A stretch of DNA of 64,000 nucleotides, from assembly GCF_016879755.1 (NCBI RefSeq), contig NZ_WOFU01000004.1, forward strand, positions 248,001 through 312,000, read 5' to 3'. Of the stretch, positions 34,595-42,142 are shown piece after piece. The stretch comes from Bacillus sp. B15-48 (GTDB lineage Bacteria; Bacillota; Bacilli; Bacillales; Cytobacillaceae). The notes beneath the pieces were generated by a model that was given only the letters and a program-made list of their open reading frames with translations, was not told the origin of the DNA and ran no database searches. The position numbers and the translations under genes were made by a program. The stretch's first letter is position 1; each line of letters starts with the position of its first letter.

Positions 34595-37198
34595 CTAAAA
34601 TATCACTCTTTGTTGCCATTCTGCGTCTGGCAATAGTTTTTCCTCAGTGTATTTCTCAACACGAACATTACATGTATTCCAAGGTTCTTCTCCTTGTCCA
34701 CTTAAATGTGTACCACTTAATGTGTTCGTTGCTCCTGCTTTGTCAATCCCTGTTTCATCATCTAGCTCGACCCAAGCACCTTCCCCGAGAGTTACGACAC
34801 CAGGCATCATTGATTCCGTTACAGACAATGGACGAATCACTTTTCCATGACGGCTTTCGATTAAAACGGTATCCCCATCTTTAAGACCGAGTGCTTTTGC
34901 ATCTCTTGTATTCATAACGAACTCTTGTGGAAAAGCTTCCCTTAGTTGTGGTACGTTATCAAAGACCGAGTGAGACCGTCTAGCGTAATGGATTGTATAA
35001 AGTTGGAATGGATATTCCCCTTTCACTTTATTTTCCCAATCTGCATACGTATCCTCAATTCCTTCGATTGGTGGTTCATATTTTGCGATTGGCGGAATCG
35101 TTGTAAAACCATAAGCAGCTATATCATCAGATAATGCTTGACAATGGATTTCAAGTTTTCCACTCTTCGTATTAAGAGGATGTGCTTCTGGTTCTTTCAC
35201 AAAACCTTCCCCTTGAATGACAGTGAAATTATCATTCGGCGATCTTGGTACTTGATAGGAACCTTTTTCAATTAACTCATCTAAAGAAATTCTTCCTTTT
35301 TGCGGTGCACCTTCCACACCCCATTTTTGAATATCTTTTTCTGTAATGGTGACTAGCGGCTCATAATCTTCGCCATTATCATTAATCACTTGAGAACCTG
35401 CTAGACTATTGAATAATTGTTGTTTAGCACTGATTGGGTAAACCTCGTCTTCGTTAAGACCAAGTCGTTTAGCAAGTTCACGGTCCATCCATTCTTCTGT
35501 TCTTGCCTCGAAAAGTGGCTCCGTTACTTTTTGCGAAACGATGATGGCTTCTGGGTTTCCGCTCTTAATCGTTCCTTCTTTCTCCCATTCTGTCGTTGCC
35601 GGTAACACAATATCTGCATATTTAGAGATGGTTGAAAGCGCGATATCATTCGTTATGACTGCATCGACTTTACGGAACGCTTGAATCCCTTTCATAATTC
35701 CAGATGATTGGTTCAAGAAATTATATCCACTACCATCGCGAACGAGCCAAATCATCCGAATATCACATGGGACTTTTCCACGAACAGTTGCGGTATATTC
35801 ATTGTTTAAGATTGCATCGTATGTTTCTGTATAGGCCATACCATTGAATTCTGTATTCGTTGGATTTCCAAAGCGATAGCCATCATATGCTCCATAAGTG
35901 ACCCCAGGGAATAGTGGGTTTTCCGCTCGAGGTAAACCATTTCCTCCGCCTCGTACTAATGTTTTTCCGCCATAACTTTGATTGGAAGCATAATTCATCG
36001 TCCAAACCCCAGCACCAGATTTCCCAACATTTCCTGTCATCCAACCAACAGTAAGAAACGCTTGACAAAATTGCTGGCCACGATACGTACGTGCTGGCGC
36101 AAATGACGATGTGAAAATCATTGGTTTTGTTGTCGCAATCTCTTGAGCAAAATCACGAATCACTCTAGGATCAGTTCCACAAATTTCAGAAGCCCATTCA
36201 GGTGTTTTCGGAATGCCATCATACGTACCTAAAACATAATCTTTAAAGTTTTCTTTCGGATCTGCTCCTTCTGGCATATGATCTTTGTCAAAACCAACTG
36301 TACAGCGATCTAAGAAATCTTGATCTTGGAGATTATTTTCAATCATATGATAAGCCATCCCAATTAAGAGCGCCGTGTCTGTGCCAGGGCGACAAGGAAT
36401 ATATGTGTCTCCTAACGTTTTCATTGACGGACTCAAATGTGGGTCAACGAAAATAAATTTTGCTCCTGCCTTTTTCGCTTGTAAAAGGTTATAAGTCGGA
36501 CTTCCTGCAGAACTCCAAGCAGGATTTGCTCCCCACATAACAATTAACTTTGCATTTCTCCAATCCATACGATCATTTGCAGACCAAGAAAAGAAACCAG
36601 TCATATGTTCTTGTGGTTTTCCCCATGCTCCTGAAGAGGAAGAGCCCCATCTGACGAGTCCGCCGCCATAAAAATTAAGCAGTCGGCTTGAGCCTAGAAT
36701 GGATTTATTTCCATAGTTATTTTTCACTCGTTTTAATTCTTCAGCAACGAGGTCTAACGCTTCGTCCCATGAAATACGTACCCACTCATCACGGCCGCGT
36801 AATTCTTTTTTGCCGCCACCAGGTTCCCAGTGTTTGCGTTTCATTGGATATTTCAAGCGATCGGCACCAAATACTTGATGGCGTTGAGAGCGTCCTCGTG
36901 CACACCCTCTTTGTTGTGGGAAATCTGGACTATCAGGATGTGTATCATCAGTTTTTTGTTTTGTGACAACGCCGCCTACGACTAACGCTTTATTCAAGCA
37001 ACGTCCACCACAGTTATGCCAACAAGCTGCTGTTTTCCATTCTCCCTCTTGTTCTAGTTGTTCAGCTGCCACTTTTGAATCGATCTTTTTTAATCCATAA
37101 CTAGGCACAATCGCTGCTGTAGTTATAGCTCCAGACCATCCTAGAAAGGCTTTTCGACTTATTTTTTGTTCCATCGCTTTCTTTATAAAGTTTGACAT
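34595..37198 (-). CDS. dmsA: Molybdopterin-dependent DMSO/S-oxide reductase catalytic subunit
   Basis: An 867-residue MGD-Mo oxidoreductase reducing an S- or N-oxide at the cell surface. An N-terminal Tat-like signal (SRKAFLG at 14-20, with RK rather than RR) precedes a hydrophobic segment. A [4Fe-4S] motif uses Cys59, 63, 67 and 99. A Ser-rich stretch SSSSGA near 182-187 may hold the Ser Mo ligand typical of DMSO reductases. Molybdopterin-binding domains follow at full length. It lies between a torD-like gene and dmsB. Confidence 0.93.
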   Translation of the reverse strand: MSNFIKKAMEQKISRKAFLGWSGAITTAAIVPSYGLKKIDSKVAAEQLEQEGEWKTAACWHNCGGRCLNKALVVGGVVTKQKTDDTHPDSPDFPQQRGCARGRSQRHQVFGADRLKYPMKRKHWEPGGGKKELRGRDEWVRISWDEALDLVAEELKRVKNNYGNKSILGSSRLLNFYGGGLVRWGSSSSGAWGKPQEHMTGFFSWSANDRMDWRNAKLIVMWGANPAWSSAGSPTYNLLQAKKAGAKFIFVDPHLSPSMKTLGDTYIPCRPGTDTALLIGMAYHMIENNLQDQDFLDRCTVGFDKDHMPEGADPKENFKDYVLGTYDGIPKTPEWASEICGTDPRVIRDFAQEIATTKPMIFTSSFAPARTYRGQQFCQAFLTVGWMTGNVGKSGAGVWTMNYASNQSYGGKTLVRGGGNGLPRAENPLFPGVTYGAYDGYRFGNPTNTEFNGMAYTETYDAILNNEYTATVRGKVPCDIRMIWLVRDGSGYNFLNQSSGIMKGIQAFRKVDAVITNDIALSTISKYADIVLPATTEWEKEGTIKSGNPEAIIVSQKVTEPLFEARTEEWMDRELAKRLGLNEDEVYPISAKQQLFNSLAGSQVINDNGEDYEPLVTITEKDIQKWGVEGAPQKGRISLDELIEKGSYQVPRSPNDNFTVIQGEGFVKEPEAHPLNTKSGKLEIHCQALSDDIAAYGFTTIPPIAKYEPPIEGIEDTYADWENKVKGEYPFQLYTIHYARRSHSVFDNVPQLREAFPQEFVMNTRDAKALGLKDGDTVLIESRHGKVIRPLSVTESMMPGVVTLGEGAWVELDDETGIDKAGATNTLSGTHLSGQGEEPWNTCNVRVEKYTEEKLLPDAEWQQRVIF

Positions 37199-37225
37199 AA
37201 AGACACCTCCATATTTTTGACTTTT

Positions 37226-37930
37226 TTATTGTTTTGTTTTGGCTAATAGCTCCTCAAGACAAATTTTATCTATATTTAAAAATCCGCTAAGGATTTTAAC
37301 CATCCCTTTGTAAAAATCGGTATCAGCATGATTGTTCACATTTTCACAAAAAATCGGTGACCAATTTAATAAATGTTCAATAATAAAAGAATGTTGATCT
37401 TTAATCGTTTTATTTAGCTGCTCAATTTTTTCATCTTTTACTAAATCAGTTAATAACGAACTTAACTGATACATAAAATCAAGCTCTAGCCCTAAGTGAT
37501 CTTCTGGTTCATAACTTTCTTGTTGCAAAGCAAGATTGTTTTGTAAATATAATCTTCTTACTTGTAATGTTTCCTCCTGGAAAAGCAACCCATCTTTATT
37601 CACATAAGCAGACTCCCAAATCGGCGCTGGAATTTGATATGGACCGATAAACATTCTCGTATAATCCCAATGTAATTGTTCAAAATGTTCATCAACTGTA
37701 AAGGTTTTGAAAAATTCAGTTACTTGCTCAACTCCTGCTTTTAACTGTGGATGTTCTTCTTTAAAAGGAAATAGTGCAATGAATTCATTATTTTGGATTT
37801 GGCTGACGAATTCTTTTGTCGGTTCTGCCAAAAAGGTTCTTCTTAGTAGATCGTAGGCAAAAATACGCAATTCCAACAGATCTTGAATGTCAGTAAGTTC
37901 TAAGTTCTTTTGTTGAATCATTGATTCCAC
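37226..37930 (-). CDS. TorD/DmsD-family redox enzyme maturation chaperone
   Basis: A 234-residue all-helical protein of the TorD family. Such chaperones bind the Tat signal of the molybdoenzyme and assist cofactor insertion before export. The family pattern YxxMF-like (WDYTRMFIGP near 99-108) and EDHLGLELDFM near 153-163 are visible. It starts the operon, 27 bp before dmsA, so it most likely serves DmsA. The start codon follows GAGGTG at a good distance. Confidence 0.9.
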   Translation of the reverse strand: MESMIQQKNLELTDIQDLLELRIFAYDLLRRTFLAEPTKEFVSQIQNNEFIALFPFKEEHPQLKAGVEQVTEFFKTFTVDEHFEQLHWDYTRMFIGPYQIPAPIWESAYVNKDGLLFQEETLQVRRLYLQNNLALQQESYEPEDHLGLELDFMYQLSSLLTDLVKDEKIEQLNKTIKDQHSFIIEHLLNWSPIFCENVNNHADTDFYKGMVKILSGFLNIDKICLEELLAKTKQ

Positions 37931-37982
37931 ACCTCTTTCTAATCAAAAAATAATTCTTTGATACTTTTATTATATCGACAGG

Positions 37983-38057
37983 AAATGACAAAGTCTTTAG
38001 CCTCAAAATAGAAATAAGTCGGTTAATTTTGTACCAAATGACAAACAGATATGTCAT
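37983..38057. promoter_or_regulatory. Repeated ATGACA motifs in the dms promoter region
   Basis: AAATGACAAA occurs at 37983-37992 and 38036-38045, and an inverted TGTCAT at 38052-38057 makes an inverted pair ATGACA-N8-TGTCAT with the second. They lie upstream of the torD-dmsABC operon and are candidate regulator sites. No FNR or other named box was recognised with confidence. Confidence 0.4.
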
Positions 38058-38131
38058 CTGAATGAACGATGAGAATCACTAGCAATGTTAATAAATTCGC
38101 CATAAGATCTGCTTTCATCTATGCAAAAAAA

Positions 38132-38152
38132 AACACATCATATAGATGTGTT
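38132..38152 (-). terminator. Terminator after the second ferredoxin gene
   Basis: AACACATC and GATGTGTT form an 8-bp stem with a 5-nt loop followed on the minus strand by TTTTTTT. Confidence 0.9.
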
Positions 38153-38153
38153 C

Positions 38154-38693
38154 TCATTGTATCCAATATCGTTTTTTTGTTTTTGGAGGAATAAACCGAA
38201 TCGAAGGCTTTGTTAATCGAGGATTGTAAAAACCATCAACTTGTGTGACACTTTCCTTTCTATATTCATGATATAAATCAATAAGTTGCAATGCAGATGT
38301 CGTACAGGCTTGTACACAGGCAGGAAATGCTCCTATTTGTTGTTGAGAATGACACATATTGCATTTCTCTACTTTCCTTATTTTCGGATTATACTGGATC
38401 GCTCCGTATGGGCAGGCGGACATGCAAATGCCACAACCAGTACAAAGATTATTATTTAATTCAACAATCCCATCTTGTCGTTTAGTGAAGGCGCTATTCG
38501 GACATACACGAAAACATTCCGGACTATCGCAATGATTACAAGAAACCGAAAGGAAATGTTCTTGATTGATTAAATTGACACGTCGATAGCTTTTATTGGA
38601 AGACTGGCTATTTTCATTTAAACACGCAATCGAACATGCATGACAACCGATACATCGGTCAGCGATAAATAAAAAACCAAGTTGCTTAATCAT
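38154..38693 (-). CDS. Four-cluster 4Fe-4S ferredoxin subunit
   Basis: A 179-residue DmsB/NrfC-like electron-transfer protein. Cysteine groups CIGCHACSIAC, CNHCDSPECFRVC, CTGCGICMSAC and CNMCHS..CVQAC can hold four clusters. It overlaps the upstream molybdoenzyme gene by 4 bp, indicating translational coupling and a shared complex. No anchor subunit gene follows; a terminator is directly downstream. It may pass electrons to the partner from a soluble or shared donor. Confidence 0.9.
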   Translation of the reverse strand: MIKQLGFLFIADRCIGCHACSIACLNENSQSSNKSYRRVNLINQEHFLSVSCNHCDSPECFRVCPNSAFTKRQDGIVELNNNLCTGCGICMSACPYGAIQYNPKIRKVEKCNMCHSQQQIGAFPACVQACTTSALQLIDLYHEYRKESVTQVDGFYNPRLTKPSIRFIPPKTKKRYWIQ

Positions 38694-40747
38694 CGTTTCA
38701 TGGTCACCTTCCTTATGGAAACATAAATATCATAAAACGGTGCGCTCCCGTTTTTTTCTGCTTCGTTCAGCGCACTGCTTTTTTTGCTGCCGATTAAGAG
38801 ATTAATAGGGAGATTTCCACCTTGATTAATAACAACTGTATTTGTTGGGAGCGTATGATCCAATTCTATTTCTGCAAAAACTTCGCCATTTTCATTATAA
38901 ATAATGACTTGATCCCCATTTTTAAGATTAAGCTCGTTAGCGGATGTAGCATTTATAAACAGGATCCCTGATTTTGATTGATTATTTAGCCAGGATAAAG
39001 TTTCAAATTGTGAATGAATCGTTAACAGCGACTGAGGTGTAAGCAAAGTAAATTTATTTTTCGGTGTATGAGCTTCATTAAAACTGACTGGTAAGGGAGG
39101 TAACCCGTCTCGCTCAGCTTGGTTAGAATAGAAGGTAAACGGTTTTTCCTTTTCTTCTAGTGCCTGATTAATTTCAGCGATTTGCGATTTTAAATGATAA
39201 GGTCGTTCAAGAAGTTCCTCCCATGAATGAAGACCGTATCTTTCTCTCACTTCGTCTGTTATTTCCATTTTAATCCAATCTAGTGCATCAAGATGGGCGG
39301 GAAAACAGGAAAAATTAGCTGATTTTTTATTCAATCGTTGGACAAGACCATTGACAATTTCTAAATCACTTTTCGCTTCATAATAAGGTTCAATTGCTTG
39401 CTGATTTAATGAAAGCCAATGGTTCCAATAGCTAACATGAAGATCCATTGCCTCAAATTGTGTCGTTGTCGGCAAGACAATATCAGACATTTTTGCCGTT
39501 TGTGTCATGTATAAATCGGTTGTAACAACTAACTCCAATTGATCTAGTAATTGGTACCATTCCGTCAAATGCTGATCCTGACTTAACGGATTTCGTGAAT
39601 TAAGCCATAAAAATTTTAATGGTGGCTCTTGTAAGTTTAAAGCCTCTTCGGCAAAATAATTGATATTGATTTTACGATTTTGCTGATTTTCCTTATCTGC
39701 TTTCCTTAAGTTTAACGGGAAATTTTCGCTTTCTGGATGGAAATAATACAAACCCCCATTTATGACAAAACGGTTATCGGTCACAGTTGTTAACGCATCA
39801 ATCGCACGGATATCTTGGGAACTTGATCGTTTTCTCTGCATTCCAAAACCAATCCAAGTGGAGATAGGCGAAGTGTGAGAATATAAATAAGCGAGCTCTG
39901 TGATTGCTTCCAGTGGGACCCCTGTCCTTTTTGTGACATCGTCTAAATCTACCTTTGTCACCAGCTCGGAGAAGGTTTTCCACCCATTCACTAACTGTTC
40001 TAGTTTTTCGTGATTCCCCCAGCGATTGGTTAAAATTAATTTTAGCATTCCCATAATTAGGTAACCATCCGTGCCGGGCCGAATTTGAATATAAATATCG
40101 GCTAAACGAGCGGTCTCCGTAAAGATTGGGTCAATTACAACGAAGGTTGCTCCTTTTTCTTTTGCCCGTAAAATAAATTTCATTTGGTGTATATTCGTTC
40201 TCGCAGGATTTGCTCCCCATAAAACAATCATATTTGAATTGGCCATTCTTTCCGGCGGCGGGCTATATTCAAAGGGAGTATTGTATTTTAAAGCTTCTCG
40301 ACCGGTTGCTAAACAAGGATTCCCATATGGTTGGGTATGCGGACCAAAGCTATCGAACATCCCTTGCAATGCATAATGTAGGAAGCCTAAATTACCGGAA
40401 AAAGTGTTATAACCTATCGCTAAATTAGATCCGAACTGTTTATTGAGCTCCAGTATTTTACTAGCGATTATTTCGTAAGCTTCATCCCAGCTAATTCTTG
40501 TCCAGTTCCCAGAGCCTCTTTTCGATTGTAACAGCGGATATTTTATTCGATCAGGACTATACACATATTGTGTGTAGGCGTACCCTTTGGCGCATAATTT
40601 CCCTTCTGTATATCCATGTTTTTTATCTCCCATTACTTTGACGAGCTTGCCATTCTTAACAACCGAGAGCATGCTGCAAGTCGAATAGCAGTTTCGTGGG
40701 CATACATTCCGATAAACCTTTACATCTTTATCTTCAAACCCCCTCAT
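38690..40747 (-). CDS. Second molybdopterin oxidoreductase without Tat signal
   Basis: A 685-residue member of the DMSO reductase superfamily. The [4Fe-4S] motif uses Cys16, 20, 24 and 52, and the MGD domains follow with the usual WGANP and DPIFTETA segments. No Tat signal or hydrophobic N-terminus is present, so the enzyme is predicted to be cytoplasmic, unlike DmsA. A Cys lies in NPCLATG near residue 162, where a Mo ligand may fall. It sits between a PucR regulator and its ferredoxin partner. The substrate is unknown. Confidence 0.9.
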   Translation of the reverse strand: MRGFEDKDVKVYRNVCPRNCYSTCSMLSVVKNGKLVKVMGDKKHGYTEGKLCAKGYAYTQYVYSPDRIKYPLLQSKRGSGNWTRISWDEAYEIIASKILELNKQFGSNLAIGYNTFSGNLGFLHYALQGMFDSFGPHTQPYGNPCLATGREALKYNTPFEYSPPPERMANSNMIVLWGANPARTNIHQMKFILRAKEKGATFVVIDPIFTETARLADIYIQIRPGTDGYLIMGMLKLILTNRWGNHEKLEQLVNGWKTFSELVTKVDLDDVTKRTGVPLEAITELAYLYSHTSPISTWIGFGMQRKRSSSQDIRAIDALTTVTDNRFVINGGLYYFHPESENFPLNLRKADKENQQNRKININYFAEEALNLQEPPLKFLWLNSRNPLSQDQHLTEWYQLLDQLELVVTTDLYMTQTAKMSDIVLPTTTQFEAMDLHVSYWNHWLSLNQQAIEPYYEAKSDLEIVNGLVQRLNKKSANFSCFPAHLDALDWIKMEITDEVRERYGLHSWEELLERPYHLKSQIAEINQALEEKEKPFTFYSNQAERDGLPPLPVSFNEAHTPKNKFTLLTPQSLLTIHSQFETLSWLNNQSKSGILFINATSANELNLKNGDQVIIYNENGEVFAEIELDHTLPTNTVVINQGGNLPINLLIGSKKSSALNEAEKNGSAPFYDIYVSIRKVTMKR

Positions 40748-40758
40748 GTAACCATCTC

Positions 40759-41985
40759 CTATAAATGTTTCAATTGATCTAAATGTCTAATTTTAAAAGC
40801 AACGGCAAAATTAATGATCGTCTGCAAATCACTTAAATCAACTTGTAATAATTCTTCGATTTTATTTAAACGGTACCTAAGTGTATTCCGATGAAGAAAC
40901 ATTGCTTCTGATGCTTTCTTTAAATCACAATTGTTTTTTATATATCCTTCGATTGTGTCAAGTAGGGACATTTCCGATTGCTGATCTATTTTTTCAAGTT
41001 CACCTAATATATCATACTCAAATTCTTTTAATTCCTGAAAATCATGATTGTATAATAGCTTCATTAACCCAATATCACTAAAAAAAACCACTTCATCATG
41101 TTGGTGGTTGGCGACGAGTATTTTAGCCACCTTTGCTTCTTGGTAACTTCTGAACAATTCTGTTGGGCGATCGTAAATTCTTCCGATTCCAACTGTTAAC
41201 GAACGCTCTCCAAGGTAGGAACTTGAATCTTTTCTTAAAGCTTCAATGACTCGCAGGATCGATTGTCGGCCTTTTTTATAATCATCCTGTTCATTTAACG
41301 GAAGAATCACAATTAGTTCTTCTCTTTTTTTCAATATGAAAGGGACGATTCCAAGTGAGGTCAGTTTTTGTTCGAAAATTCGATGAATGCGGTCCAATAA
41401 ATCATTATCCATTGAAAAATAATCATACTCTTTTAGTTCAAAGGCAATGACCGTATGGGGCAATGAAAAATCTGTTTGCCAAAGTTCCCCTTTTGACAGG
41501 ATATCTGTGACTGATTTAATATTTCCATATAATAAGTCAAACATAAATGAATCTTTGTATCTTTGACCAATTTGTTTTAACCCATGATGTTTTTTTTGTT
41601 CCATATGAATAAACTTAGCCAATTGGCTTGTAGCGGTTTCGACGTGGATTTTATGATCTGATTTTTCAAGATTTTCCTTCTTTAAGAATAAATAGCCAAT
41701 TAAGATGCCTTGATTGTTTAAAGGTACACAATGGGCTTCCCATAACTCATCGGTTAAATGATTATTAATATGGAAAGTGTGATCTCCATTCACTTCAACT
41801 AAATCGGATGTAAATCCTTTCCCCTCTGACGTTACAAAGATGATAGGTTGATAGATATCATCGGTTAGTAACGTATCAGACGATAAAAAGAACGAAAATT
41901 GTTTAATTAATCCTGTATAGCCATTTCCATTATTCAATTCATCTAAAAAATGATTAAATAAATGCAATAGTTTTTCTTCGCTCAT
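40759..41985 (-). CDS. PucR-family transcriptional regulator (CdaR type)
   Basis: A 408-residue regulator. A GAF-like N-terminal sensor region is followed by a GGDEF-related linker and a PucR C-terminal helix-turn-helix near 365-392 (ASEAMFLHRNTLRYRL). These proteins activate catabolic genes such as purine use. The gene ends 11 bp before the molybdoenzyme gene, so it shares an operon and probably controls that unit, perhaps the dms unit too. Effector unknown. Confidence 0.9.
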   Translation of the reverse strand: MSEEKLLHLFNHFLDELNNGNGYTGLIKQFSFFLSSDTLLTDDIYQPIIFVTSEGKGFTSDLVEVNGDHTFHINNHLTDELWEAHCVPLNNQGILIGYLFLKKENLEKSDHKIHVETATSQLAKFIHMEQKKHHGLKQIGQRYKDSFMFDLLYGNIKSVTDILSKGELWQTDFSLPHTVIAFELKEYDYFSMDNDLLDRIHRIFEQKLTSLGIVPFILKKREELIVILPLNEQDDYKKGRQSILRVIEALRKDSSSYLGERSLTVGIGRIYDRPTELFRSYQEAKVAKILVANHQHDEVVFFSDIGLMKLLYNHDFQELKEFEYDILGELEKIDQQSEMSLLDTIEGYIKNNCDLKKASEAMFLHRNTLRYRLNKIEELLQVDLSDLQTIINFAVAFKIRHLDQLKHL

Positions 41986-42114
41986 ATTTTCTCACCTATT
42001 TCTATCCTATTCATTATTTATTTTCGCATAGTTTTTAGCTTAAGATTGGTAGAAATAGTACGGATTAATGAATTTTGCTGACAATTTATCTATCTGGTGG
42101 TTGATGAGCAAAAA

Positions 42115-42142
42115 AACAGCAAGGGGCGCTCCCCTTGCTGTT
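42115..42142 (-). terminator. Terminator of the GGDEF-EAL gene
   Basis: AACAGCAAGGGG and its complement form a 12-bp stem with a 4-nt loop, overlapping the stop codon of the gene. A run of T residues follows on the minus strand. Confidence 0.9.

Noticed and set aside
38028-38044. TTTTGTACCAAATGACA as a Ter site
   Set aside because: It contains TGTACCAAATG of the B. subtilis Ter core, but the upstream ACTAA part is missing and it overlaps the dms promoter repeats, so a single half-site match is probably chance.
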